The translations under genes and the position numbers were made by a program. The notes beneath the pieces were generated by a model. That model worked only from the letters and a program-made list of their open reading frames with translations. It was not told the DNA's origin and ran no database searches. This document shows positions 36,477 through 44,716 of a stretch of 64,000 nt of DNA, in pieces; position 1 is the first letter of the stretch; the number at the start of each line of letters is the position of its first letter. This stretch comes from Shimia sp. CNT1-13L.2 (GTDB lineage Bacteria; Pseudomonadota; Alphaproteobacteria; Rhodobacterales; Rhodobacteraceae), in the NCBI RefSeq assembly GCF_024331145.1, contig NZ_JANDJO010000008.1, positions 91,616-155,615 of the forward strand, written 5' to 3'.

Positions 36477-37136
36477 ATGACCACAATCCTGAGAATTGAC
36501 GCCAGCGTGCGCCGCACCGACAACCCTGTTGCTGCCTACAACTCCATTTCCCGCGCTTTGGCGGACAGTTTCGTGGAAGAATGGAAAACAGCTGATCCCA
36601 ACGTCGAAATCATTCTGCGTGACGTCGGAATGACCCCGCCGGATTTCATTTCCAACGATTGGATCGCGTCCGTCTTTACGCCAGAAGAGGAACGCACTCC
36701 CGAACAGAATGCCTTGGTCAGCTTGTCTGATACTCTGATTGACGAACTCGCCCGCGCCGACATCCTGCTGATTTCGACGCCCATGTACAACTACGGCATG
36801 CCCGCAGCCCTGAAGGCTTGGTTTGATCAGATCATCAGGATCAACAAGACGTTTACATTTGATCTGGCGCGCGGCGACTTCCCCCTGGAACCGATCATGT
36901 CAGGCAAAACCCTGGTGCTGCTGACATCGGCTGGTGAATTCGGCTTTGAGACCGGTGGCATTCGCGATGGCTCGGGTCACCTTTCGGCGCATATCAACAC
37001 ATTGCGCAAATACCTCGGCGCAGAGCGCATGTTCGAAGCCGCAGCCGAGTATCAGGAATTCGCTGATGATCGCCACGTAGCATCAGTGGCCGCGGCTCAG
37101 GCCCGGGCACGTGACATTGCGCGTGAGCTTACCTGA
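36477..37136 (+). CDS. azoR: FMN-dependent NADH-azoreductase/quinone reductase
   Basis: A 219-residue flavodoxin-like AzoR protein. The N-terminus ILRIDASVRRTDN and the MYNYGMPAALKAWFDQIIR segment, with LVLLTSAGEFG after it, match the FMN-binding loops. It reduces quinones or azo compounds with NAD(P)H, protecting against electrophilic stress. It stands alone about 95 bases after the amidase and has its own terminator, so it may not belong to that operon. Confidence 0.9.
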   Translation: MTTILRIDASVRRTDNPVAAYNSISRALADSFVEEWKTADPNVEIILRDVGMTPPDFISNDWIASVFTPEEERTPEQNALVSLSDTLIDELARADILLISTPMYNYGMPAALKAWFDQIIRINKTFTFDLARGDFPLEPIMSGKTLVLLTSAGEFGFETGGIRDGSGHLSAHINTLRKYLGAERMFEAAAEYQEFADDRHVASVAAAQARARDIARELT

Positions 37137-37154
37137 CAATTGGCCAGAATATGG

Positions 37155-37191
37155 AAAGTAGAACCAGACCAACTGAAAAGGTTCTACTTTT
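37155..37191 (+). terminator. Intrinsic terminator of azoR
   Basis: AAAGTAGAACC and GGTTCTACTTT form an 11-base perfect stem with a 14-base loop, ending in TTTT, 18 bases after the azoR stop codon. Confidence 0.75.
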
Positions 37192-37578
37192 CCGTCCGGC
37201 CACACCTTTAGGCGAACAAGGCAGGTGGTTGCGCCCTGTGCTCGTAGTTGAGTGGTTCAAGTCGCTGTTCAACGCCACACAGGCAAATCGGGAAACAACG
37301 TATCGACTGCTCTGCAAGACTACCCGCATGATGTTGCCAGTTGTAAAGGACCCGGTCGTTCTTGCAGAACCAAATCTAAAAATCAGGTTCCCCACCAATC
37401 CCAATACGAACGTAGGGTGGTTTTTTCTTGGTGATGGCGGAGACGAAGTCCGCCATTTATGTGTAACCCTGCGTCTAAATCAACTTCATTTTATTGGTAT
37501 TTTTCCTTATTTATTGCAAATTTGACCACCCGCAGCTATCAATCCGTAACAATCATCATCATCCAAACTCGTTCATTG
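37192..37578. other. Non-coding stretch before the integrase (probable left island junction)
   Basis: Nearly 400 bases without a supported gene. It holds a second hairpin, ATGGCGGA / TCCGCCAT (37434-37456), and becomes AT-rich towards the integrase. I looked for a tRNA or tmRNA 3' end as the attachment target and found none. Confidence 0.5.
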
Positions 37579-37602
37579 TGTGGGGCTGAATGTGGGGCTG
37601 AG
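37579..37602 (+). repeat. Tandem 12-base repeat before the integrase
   Basis: Two adjacent copies of TGTGGGGCTGA, followed by A and G respectively, end 12 bases before the integrase start. They may be arm-type integrase or excisionase binding sites, or mark the attachment core. Confidence 0.6.
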
Positions 37603-37614
37603 TGAGAGGCAAAC

Positions 37615-38823
37615 ATGTTGACAGATGCTAAAGCTCGCAAACTAAAGCCAAGAGAAAAGTCCCTTAGTGTCGGAGGCGTACCCGGCCTCTATCTACATGC
37701 GGGAAAAACCGTAGGCGTTGGCAAGTTCATTCTCAGGTTTGTGTCTCCGGAAACGGGAAAACGTAGAGACATGGGACTTGGCGCATACCCTACCGTCAGC
37801 ATTGCACAAGCACGAAAGTCAGCATTTTCTGCACGCGTTCTTATTGAAAACGGCGTCGATCCATTGGCTGAGCGCCAACGAGAGCAAGCCCTTCAACGGT
37901 TGGAAAACTCAAACCTAACTTTTGAGACTGCCGCACGCCGTGTCTATGCGGATATTGCCCCAGGCTTTAAGAATGCGAAACACAGTGCCCAGTGGATCAA
38001 CACACTGTCAAAGTATGCCTTTCCTGTCATTGGGGATCTCGAAGTCAACACTCTTACAACCGCAGACTTTGCCCGACTGCTAAAACCCATCTGGCTTGCC
38101 AAACCTGAAACCGCAAGTCGCGTTCGCCAACGTTGTGAACTGGTTATGACGTGGTGCCTAGCGCAGGAGCTAGCGACAAGTAATCCCGTATCCGCGGTGA
38201 CTGTTCTTCTACCAAAACAAAAAACCAAACGGGATCGCGTCACGCATCACCCTTCTGTGCCTTGGCGAAGTTTGCCAATTATGATGGGAGACCTGTTTTT
38301 TGGCGAACGTCAAAGCGCGGGTCGCGAGGCGCTCCTCTTTCTCATACTCACCGCCGCCAGATCTGGAGAGGTCCGTGGAGCTACTTGGGAAGAAATTGAC
38401 TTGGACTCAAAAGTTTGGACTGTACCTGCTGAAAGAATGAAGGCTGGTGTTGTCCATAGGGTAGCATTGAGCAATCAAGCAATTCGGGTTTTGAAACGCC
38501 GTCGGTCATTTGCTCATGAAGGACCTTGGGTGTTTTCACACAATGGAAAATCGCCCATTAGCGACATGACGCTGACGAAGTTGCTCCGAGATCACAAGGT
38601 TGCTAGCGATACACCAGACCGCCCCGCAACAGCACACGGATTTCGCTCCACGTTCCGAGATTGGGCTTCAGAAAACGGATATGCTAGAGATCTGGCAGAA
38701 CGCGCATTGGCTCACACAATCCAGAATGCAACCGAGGCAGCCTATCACCGGACAGACTTACTAGAGCAACGTGTGGATATGATGCAGGCGTGGGCGGACT
38801 ATGCTCACAGCGGCGGAAACTAG
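37615..38823 (+). CDS. Tyrosine-type site-specific integrase (P4-like, DUF4102)
   Basis: A 402-residue integrase. The N-terminal ~90 residues are the DUF4102 arm-binding domain (LTDAKARKLKPREKSLSVGG), then a core-binding SAM-like region. The catalytic part carries Arg in TAARSGEVRGATWEEI, His and Arg in TAHGFRSTFRDWAS, and the tyrosine in EAAYHRTDLLEQR. It drives integration and excision of genomic islands. It directs into the accessory region, so the 37.5-kb point is a likely island boundary. Its coding sequence is more AT-rich than the genes to its left. Confidence 0.93.
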   Translation: MLTDAKARKLKPREKSLSVGGVPGLYLHAGKTVGVGKFILRFVSPETGKRRDMGLGAYPTVSIAQARKSAFSARVLIENGVDPLAERQREQALQRLENSNLTFETAARRVYADIAPGFKNAKHSAQWINTLSKYAFPVIGDLEVNTLTTADFARLLKPIWLAKPETASRVRQRCELVMTWCLAQELATSNPVSAVTVLLPKQKTKRDRVTHHPSVPWRSLPIMMGDLFFGERQSAGREALLFLILTAARSGEVRGATWEEIDLDSKVWTVPAERMKAGVVHRVALSNQAIRVLKRRRSFAHEGPWVFSHNGKSPISDMTLTKLLRDHKVASDTPDRPATAHGFRSTFRDWASENGYARDLAERALAHTIQNATEAAYHRTDLLEQRVDMMQAWADYAHSGGN

Positions 38824-38959
38824 GATAGTTTCCGAAGATACGAATAAACCAGCAGGGTTTCACAATGCGTTTCCGAAAACCTCAAAACACCTGAGAAGCC
38901 CAAATGCATCTGCAGTTGGATGAGCTACTCCCCAATGTTTGGACAGTTTCGAGCGTAAA

Positions 38960-39873
38960 TTAAGCTACTCTCTGCTCCTGCTGATCGGGTTGGGTTTCGT
39001 CTTTTCTCAGCCAATAGACCACGGCCGGGGGGTTGCCGCCAAGGGCGGAATGCGGGCGCTTGCGGTTATAGAACTCGATCCACTTACCGACACCGGCCCT
39101 GGCCTCTGATCCGGTCTCCCAGGCGTGCAGGTAGACGCACTCGTATTTCAGGCTCCGCCAGAGCCGTTCCACGAAGATGTTGTCAAGGAACCGGCCTTTG
39201 CCGTCCATCGAGATGCGCACGCCGGATCGGCGCAACCGGTCTGTCCAGGCGAAGGACGTGAACTGGCTGCCCTGGTCGGTGTTCATGATCTCGGGTGGAC
39301 CGAACCTGGCGATGGCCTCGTTCAGTGCCTCGACGCAGAAGTTGGCCTCCAGCGTGTTCGAGATGCGCCAGGCCAGCACCTTGCGGGTGTGCCAGTCCAT
39401 GATGGCGATCAGATACAGGAATCCGCGTCGCATCGGCAGATAGGTAATGTCGGCGGCCCAGACCTGGTTGGGCCGGGTCACCCTCAGACTGCGCAACAGA
39501 TAGGGGTAGGTCTTGTGCCCCTTCGCCGCTTTGCCCCCTCTCGCACATGCTCTGCATGTGCTGCCGGGCAGCGGGTGTTGGGCTTCTGGTAGATCGGCAT
39601 GAGGCCCATCAGGCGCATGAGGCGACGGATCCGCTTCTCGTTCACCAGATGGCCTTCGTTGCGCAGATGCCACGTCATTTGCCGGACGCCGAAGAACGGT
39701 GTCTCAAGGAATTGTTCATCAATTTGGCGCATGAGCGCGAGATTCAGCGCCGTCTCGCCCTTGGGCGTGTAGTAGAACGACGACCGCGAGATCGACAGCA
39801 GCCCACACTGCTTGCCGATGGATAGGTTGGTGTTGGCTGGCTCGACCATCTTGCGCCTCACTTGCCGGTCCAC
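38960..39873 (-). pseudogene. IS3-family transposase OrfB, frameshifted by an internal insertion
   Basis: OrfB is split into two frames. Residues from 39873 down to about 39570 read the N-terminal helical part up to IYQKPNT. From about 39530 to 38960 a different frame reads KAAKGHKTYPYLLRSLR and the DDE core: AADITYLPMRRGFLYL, NTDQGSQFTSFAW and VERLWRSLKYE. In relatives KPNT is followed within a few residues by AKGHKTYPYLL. Here roughly 38 extra bases, rich in palindromes, lie between and shift the frame. Confidence 0.88.
39543..39572. repeat. Double palindrome inside the transposase gene
   Basis: GCACATGC-TCT-GCATGTGC (39543-39561) is a perfect 8-3-8 hairpin, directly overlapped by GCTGCC-G-GGCAGC (39560-39572), a perfect 6-1-6 hairpin. 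Together they make up most of the extra DNA that breaks orfB. Confidence 0.85.
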
Positions 39874-40151
39874 GGTTTGAGCTTTCGTGACAAAAAATCG
39901 TTGGCGATGGCCAGCTCCCCAATCTTGGCATGCAGCTCTTTCAACTGCTCTTCGTCAATCTCGGGTTTCTTGGCTCCGCCACGCTCGAACACGCCGGACG
40001 CGCCGTCCAACAGCGCTTTTTTCCAGGCATGGATCATCGTCGGATGAACCCCGAACCGGCTCGCAAGTTCGGCCACCGTCTGCTCACCCTTCAGCGCCTC
40101 AAGCGCCACCTTCGCCTTGAACTCAGGCGCATGTTGCTTCCGTTTCGACAT
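39858..40151 (-). CDS. IS3-family transposase OrfA
   Basis: A 97-residue HTH protein ([20 protein letters not shown], then [20 protein letters not shown]) with a short leucine-zipper-like end. It overlaps the start of orfB by 16 bases, the site of the programmed frameshift in intact relatives. It binds the element ends; alone it does not transpose. Confidence 0.92.
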   Translation of the reverse strand: MSKRKQHAPEFKAKVALEALKGEQTVAELASRFGVHPTMIHAWKKALLDGASGVFERGGAKKPEIDEEQLKELHAKIGELAIANDFLSRKLKPWTGK

Positions 40152-40246
40152 CTCTAATCTCCTCTTCGTCGAAGATCAGCAGACAACAAATCGTAGCTTA
40201 CGTCAGTGTCCGAATTTCAGGGGGTAGCTCACAGTGCCCTCAGACC

Positions 40247-40570
40247 TTAAGGTAGGGAACAAGTCCTTTCCGCCCAATCGTCATAGAAACATGCCCAGAC
40301 ATTTATCTTCCCGTCATTGTGGAAGGTTGGGGTCAACTGACGCCCGCCAGCTTGTATTGTATCTGTGCATGGAAAGTGCATTGCGTATTTGGGAGCGCAA
40401 TTTCCATACGGAGTTGAGTAACTGTAAATGATCGCCTTTCTGCAATTGTTTTGAAGGTGTACGTAACTACTGTTTACATTTGCTCGGGAAAGGCATTTGG
40501 AGGGGTTGGCTGACGCTGGCGATATCGCAACGATCAAAGAAAAAGCCAGCATACTGCGAACTGTAACCAT
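40247..40570 (-). CDS. Small secreted cysteine-rich protein, unknown
   Basis: A 107-residue protein. ATG 40570 follows GGAG and opens a Sec signal peptide (MVTVRSMLAFSLIVAISPASA). The mature part has six cysteines (KC, NNC, GNC, FPC, WAC, RTC), suitable for three disulfides, and several aromatic residues. I recognise no family. It lies next to an IS end and near a lipoprotein gene transcribed the same way; both could be island cargo. Confidence 0.65.
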   Translation of the reverse strand: MVTVRSMLAFSLIVAISPASANPSKCLSRANVNSSYVHLQNNCRKAIIYSYSTPYGNCAPKYAMHFPCTDTIQAGGRQLTPTFHNDGKINVWACFYDDWAERTCSLP

Positions 40571-40636
40571 GTTTTTCTCCCTCAATATACTTCGATCAGT
40601 GGACATGCTGTCCACACATCTGTCCTGAAATGTGGA

Positions 40637-41407
40637 TCACATAAGGGACATCGTGGATTTGGCCCCGTCGCGTGTTCTCTTCATACCCTCAATCTCTGAG
40701 GTAAGATTGACGTTGCATCGGCGTTGAAAGCTTTCATAAACTGGGATGAGGGTATCCATGACGCGAACAACTTCGCGGGTTTGGGTCTTGGCGCCTTTTC
40801 CAGCCGTCCGCCGTTTCCCTTCTTCAGACAGGCGTGTTGTAAGGTTACCCAAGGCGTTTAGGTTGCATCCGACCTGACTGGAATAGTCTCCAGCAGCGGC
40901 GTTCCTGGAGGAAGGGTTTTTGAGGTTCTCGTGTGTCTGGAACGCAGCAACGGACCTTGCCATGCTTTCATCGCTAATCTGCTGCGTCGCTGCAATTTCT
41001 CGATTGAAACCTAGAGAACAGTGCTGCGAAGCCGCCTTGTATACGGCGTTTTCAGATAGAGTTATTTGCGAAATCAGGGAGAAATATTGCGCTCGGCTCA
41101 TTGCAATGTCGGTTGGTTTTTTCGGTACGCCATCAACTGCGTTTTGAAGGCTTTGGATTCTCGTAACATCTGAATCCAATTGGGTTGCATAGGCTTTAAC
41201 CTTCTGTCGGTTACAAGGCAGAGAAACGTTTTGCTCGACTATGTAAGATTTGTGGCGCTTGACCTCTGCTTTGTCTTTAGCCAACCGCTTTACGTCCAGT
41301 GTAAATTGTTTTCCTGATACTGCCTCTGTTGGTGTGGAAGTTGGCGGAGTTGCTTCCATACACGATGCGAGGACTGTCAGTATCACGGTGCAGGTAAGTC
41401 GTTTCAT
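40637..41407 (-). CDS. Putative lipoprotein, unknown
   Basis: A 256-residue protein beginning MKRLTCTVILTVLASCMEA, where LASC is a lipobox with the lipidated cysteine near residue 16. The rest is hydrophilic and mostly helical, with scattered cysteines and an Ala/Ser-rich middle. I chose ATG 41407 over the frame start at 41422 because it begins the signal. No known domain is seen. It is 66 bases upstream of the cysteine-rich protein and transcribed in the same direction. Confidence 0.65.
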   Translation of the reverse strand: MKRLTCTVILTVLASCMEATPPTSTPTEAVSGKQFTLDVKRLAKDKAEVKRHKSYIVEQNVSLPCNRQKVKAYATQLDSDVTRIQSLQNAVDGVPKKPTDIAMSRAQYFSLISQITLSENAVYKAASQHCSLGFNREIAATQQISDESMARSVAAFQTHENLKNPSSRNAAAGDYSSQVGCNLNALGNLTTRLSEEGKRRTAGKGAKTQTREVVRVMDTLIPVYESFQRRCNVNLTSEIEGMKRTRDGAKSTMSLM

Positions 41408-41471
41408 TGGGCATTTTTCCAACTCAGTTCAATCGTCTGAACCAGTATTTTCTAGGGGTGAAAATAAGTCA

Positions 41472-42641
41472 TCATCCAAATGGGCTATGCGAACCTAGTC
41501 GTTGAACAGCCCCCACAAGCTGCGCTTGTCGGTCGACATCTAGTTTTCCCATGGCTGCTTTGACCTGATAGCGTACTGTGTGAATGCTTGTGTGGCGTTG
41601 TTCTGATATGTCGCGAATAGATAGCCCCTCGGCGATCATACATGCCACATCAGCCTCCGCTTTTGTCAGTCTATGTTTGATCTGTAGTTTAGAAACCAGA
41701 TCAGCGGATGGTTTCAATTCTGAGATTATCAGCAGTGTGCAGTGACTTGAGAAGCCTAGCGATTTGTCCAATGGGAAAGCTATCTGAGCTTCGGGAGTAA
41801 GCTTTACGAAACGTAGCTTGAAGTTCGATTTAGATACCGCGTCTGAAACCCTAAGCGAAAAAGAGGGATTAGCGGAAGTCAGTCTATGGCTCAGAAGGTG
41901 TAAGACCATTCTTTGCCCTCCGGCTTCGCTCCTATCAGAAATCCTCAAATTTCCTCGTATGTCACTGGAAACTGGCGCACCGCGTGCCAGCATAGTCTGA
42001 GCAATAGCATTTGCAAAAACTATGCGCCCAACTTCTGAAATCATGACAATCCCGGGGACTTCACGAAGACCCTGGTTGGCGACAACAGCTGTTTCCAGTC
42101 GAGCACCAGCTAAAGTGCGACTGATCTCGAATGCTTGCTGCATATGAGGAATGAGATGCTCAACTAGCTTTAGCCACCCCTTCTTTAGACGCTCAGCATC
42201 TTTCAATCGGATGTTACCACCCAAGGCAAAGACGCGTGTGTCATGCTTGAAGAGAAGCGCGCCACCGCCCTGAATGATATCCTCCTGCGGGCGTAGCCAG
42301 TCCTGATAGAACTCGGTTTCAATGAGGTCTTCGGTCGGACACATCACTTCACAATCAACTGGGATTCCTGCAGGCTGAGAGATGAAACCAGGTGCCCAGG
42401 CATTCAAGGCAGCAAAGTGCTCGTTATAGGTTTTAACGAAGTCGGGATCGTAGCCAATCGTGGCAAAGTCTATGGCCAAGTCAGCTTCAAGGTCGAAGCC
42501 AATCAAATGTGTGCAGATGTCACCAGCCTGAACCGAGAGCTCTTTCAAAAAGTGCTCCCAACCTACTTGCCCCATCGCCGCCGAAAAAAGCGTCGTGGTA
42601 AGATTTGAGAAATCTTCTAAATTAATAGAATGATCGCGCAA
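41472..42641 (-). CDS. LuxR-type transcriptional regulator
   Basis: A 389-residue regulator. The C-terminal LuxR HTH spans about residues 325-385: LTKAEADVACMIAEGLSIRD, then ISEQRHTSIHTVRYQVKAAMGKL. The N-terminal ~320 residues hold a sensor region with a PAS-like middle (GIVMISEVGRIVFANAIAQT). No autoinducer-synthase gene is near. It could control island cargo; the AT-rich DNA upstream should hold its promoter. Confidence 0.82.
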   Translation of the reverse strand: MRDHSINLEDFSNLTTTLFSAAMGQVGWEHFLKELSVQAGDICTHLIGFDLEADLAIDFATIGYDPDFVKTYNEHFAALNAWAPGFISQPAGIPVDCEVMCPTEDLIETEFYQDWLRPQEDIIQGGGALLFKHDTRVFALGGNIRLKDAERLKKGWLKLVEHLIPHMQQAFEISRTLAGARLETAVVANQGLREVPGIVMISEVGRIVFANAIAQTMLARGAPVSSDIRGNLRISDRSEAGGQRMVLHLLSHRLTSANPSFSLRVSDAVSKSNFKLRFVKLTPEAQIAFPLDKSLGFSSHCTLLIISELKPSADLVSKLQIKHRLTKAEADVACMIAEGLSIRDISEQRHTSIHTVRYQVKAAMGKLDVDRQAQLVGAVQRLGSHSPFG

Positions 42642-42775
42642 AACGCCAATAAACCCTTTTCGATCGTCCGTTTTCTAAATGCGGACAAACGTACCTAGAC
42701 AACATTATCACAGATGTCGCGATTTGCAAAATTTTCCAAGTTAGCCTTACCTGTCGCGCCATCGCAAAACCTCAT

Positions 42776-43211
42776 TTAGAGACCGCGTCTCGCATAGGTA
42801 TGCGGCGGCAATCCAGATGGCTGCATTCTCACCAAAGCACTCCGTCGCGAGTGTATTGAGAGCGTCAGGGGACAGTATATCGCTTTAAATCGGGCATTGA
42901 ACCAACGTGGGCAGATTGCCCCACGGTTTAGGCCAAGCCTCTCTAGCGGTGCAAGAATACATGGGCGAACCGAAGCCGGTAAGTGTCCGATTGGGATGAA
43001 GGCATCTGGTTCCAAATCACCAGTGGGATTTGAAGTTTTACAGTTTGGGCATTCGAGCAAAAGACCCTTGAAGCAGCCTGGAACATAGCCAGCTATTAGT
43101 ACTCGGTTACAATGCTGACATTTCAGATGCTTGCAGCCCCCATTGATGTTTCGAAAGAATGGACCAACTGAACTTGTCCTAAGTTTTACCGTGTCACGAA
43201 AGTAACCGTCG
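42776..43211 (-). pseudogene. Zinc-ribbon (Com-like) gene, 5' end lost at an IS3 boundary
   Basis: An open minus-strand frame comes out of the adjacent IS3 element and reads GCKHLKCQHCNRVLIAGYVP, then GLLLECPNCKTSNPTG: two CxxC knuckles spaced as in Com-type zinc ribbons of Mu-like phages. No start codon with a ribosome-binding site precedes them before the IS edge at 43212. The nearest ATG (43060) lies between the two knuckles and would remove half the fold. The C-terminal ~70 residues are of unknown type. I read it as a gene truncated by the IS. Confidence 0.55.
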
Positions 43212-43249
43212 TGGACCTGTCGCGTTTTCGTGCCGCCCCACGTGCTCGT

Positions 43250-44107
43250 TTAAGCTACTTTTCGTTCGAATGCGACCGGACTTTTCCAGCCCAGTACTGA
43301 GTGGCGGCGGCGCGTATTGTAGAACCCATTGATGTATTCAAAGATTGCCATCTCAGTTTGCCTGCGTGTTTCCCATAACCTTCGCCAGATCATCTCTGCC
43401 TTGATGGTTTTGAAGAAGGTTTCGACAGCCGCATTGTCGTAGCAATTTCCCTTACCGTTCATGGATACCTTGAAGCCATGCTGTCGCAGCAGTTTCTGGT
43501 AGTCGTGTGAGCGGTATTGGCTGCCACGGTCGGTATGATGAATGCAGTCCTTTGGCGGCGCGCCCAATGCAATGGCCATCTTCAAAGCCCTGATCGCCAG
43601 ATCGCGTTTCATCCGGTTGCTCACTGCCCAACGGATGACGCGCCGGGAATGCAGGTCCAGGATGACGGCAAGATACAACCACCCCTCACGCGTCCACACG
43701 TAGCTGTTGTCACCGGCCCATTTCTGGTTGGGCTTGTCCGCTGTGAAGTCCCGGTCCAGCAGGTTCGGCGCGATATTGAACTTGTGTTCGCTGTCTGTCG
43801 TGACCTTGTGTTTACGTGACCTCACAACAGATATGCCGTTCTGGCGCATCAATCTGCCGACGCGACGATGCACAACGTTCAGGCCAATTTGTTTCAGCTC
43901 TTCAGTCATACGTGGGCGACCATAGCTGCCCAGGCTGAGACGCGACTGTTCTTTGATGTGCGCCAGCGTCACCATATCAGACCGCTGTCTGCAGCTGGCC
44001 GGACGGGTGCGGAAGGCCCGCAAACCACGCGTGCTGACACCGACAACATGGCATAAGCGTTTGGCCGAAAAACTGCCACGGTGTTCTTCGATGAACCTAA
44101 ACCTCAA
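43250..44107 (-). CDS. IS3-family transposase OrfB
   Basis: A 285-residue catalytic subunit. The N-terminal helix-rich part leads to the DDE integrase core: AGDNSYVWTREGWLYLAVIL (Asp), HHTDRGSQYRSHDY (Asp) and DNAAVETFFKTIK (Glu). The start overlaps the orfA stop by four bases; in the family a frameshift makes the OrfAB fusion that transposes. Confidence 0.94.
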   Translation of the reverse strand: MRFRFIEEHRGSFSAKRLCHVVGVSTRGLRAFRTRPASCRQRSDMVTLAHIKEQSRLSLGSYGRPRMTEELKQIGLNVVHRRVGRLMRQNGISVVRSRKHKVTTDSEHKFNIAPNLLDRDFTADKPNQKWAGDNSYVWTREGWLYLAVILDLHSRRVIRWAVSNRMKRDLAIRALKMAIALGAPPKDCIHHTDRGSQYRSHDYQKLLRQHGFKVSMNGKGNCYDNAAVETFFKTIKAEMIWRRLWETRRQTEMAIFEYINGFYNTRRRHSVLGWKSPVAFERKVA

Positions 44108-44379
44108 TGTTTTAGGGCCGCGAAGAACTGGGTGGCCTTTTTTAGGATGTCCCTCTCCTCCTTGAGAATGCGCACCTCGCGTCGAATGCGCTCGTTCTCT
44201 TGTGCGAGGCTCAAATCCTCTTTCGACACCACATCAGTTACTCGATGGGCCGTGATCCATTTGTTCAGCGTCGACAGCCTGACACCTAAATCAGAAGCCA
44301 CCTGCTTACGCGTAAACCCGCTTGTCAGTGCAATCGGCACCGCATCTTGGCGGAACTCGTCCGTCCGTTTCGATCCCAT
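44104..44379 (-). CDS. IS3-family transposase OrfA
   Basis: A 91-residue protein with HTH (GFTRKQVASDLGVRLSTLNK) and a leucine-zipper region ending EERDILKKATQFFAALKH, typical of the IS3 OrfA C-terminus. It provides DNA binding and dimerisation. Confidence 0.93.
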   Translation of the reverse strand: MGSKRTDEFRQDAVPIALTSGFTRKQVASDLGVRLSTLNKWITAHRVTDVVSKEDLSLAQENERIRREVRILKEERDILKKATQFFAALKH

Positions 44380-44520
44380 AGTTCATCTCCTTTGTTGCAA
44401 TAAATGCTATCAAAGGAGCGGCATCAAACCGCGACAGGTCCAGTTTTGACGTGGTAGAACGCCAGGACAGCCCCCTACCCGCTTCAAGCTGGTTTCTTCT
44501 GACAGTGCCAAGCAGGCCAA

Positions 44521-44690
44521 TCATGCACTAACTAACAATTTGGGCCCGTCAGTTGAAGGCCGCCCATATTTGCCGTACCACGCCCCATAGCCGATCACCC
44601 TGGCGATGGCTCGCCGTTCCTTCGGCTCCACGTTGATTTCCTCTTTGTTTTCTCTTGAAAAAAGTTTCTGCTGAAAACTTATTTGTGCTT
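44521..44690 (-). pseudogene. C-terminal fragment resembling the neighbouring 353-residue protein
   Basis: A short open minus-strand stretch reads EPKERRAIARVIGYGAWYGK near 44629-44570. This resembles ERKEKRDLARIIGFSTWIAR near the C-terminus of the protein encoded at 44717-45778. It has no start region and is cut off soon after, before the IS3 element. It looks like the remains of a duplicated or partly replaced paralogue. Confidence 0.5.
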
Positions 44691-44716
44691 TTCGGTTCTC
44701 TTGGAATTTCTACGTT

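Larger units (their letters stand above)
38921..40231 (-). mobile_element. IS3-family insertion sequence with broken orfB
   Basis: A ~1.31-kb element bounded by imperfect inverted repeats: TGAGCTACTCCCC at the left and the complement of TGAGCTACCCCCT at the right, both followed by a similar GGACA block. orfA is intact and orfB is frame-disrupted, so it can move only with a helper transposase. No clear target duplication is visible. Confidence 0.9.
43212..44442 (-). mobile_element. IS3-family insertion sequence, apparently intact
   Basis: A 1.23-kb element bounded by TGGACCTGTCGCG at the left and its complement CGCGACAGGTCCA at the right, the match continuing imperfectly inward. It has orfA and orfB in two overlapping frames. 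No matching short duplication is visible at the two flanks, so adjacent rearrangement is possible. Confidence 0.92.

Noticed and set aside
37192..37578. tRNA-like GGTTCAAGTC near 37255 as integrase target
   Set aside because: The flanking bases do not form a T-stem or acceptor stem; no cloverleaf can be drawn.
39125..39592. 155-codon plus-strand frame
   Set aside because: Antisense to the IS3 orfB core, whose DDE motifs are clear.
38921..44442. Composite transposon formed by the two IS3 elements
   Set aside because: The two elements have different inverted repeats and transposases, so they cannot mobilise the DNA between them together.
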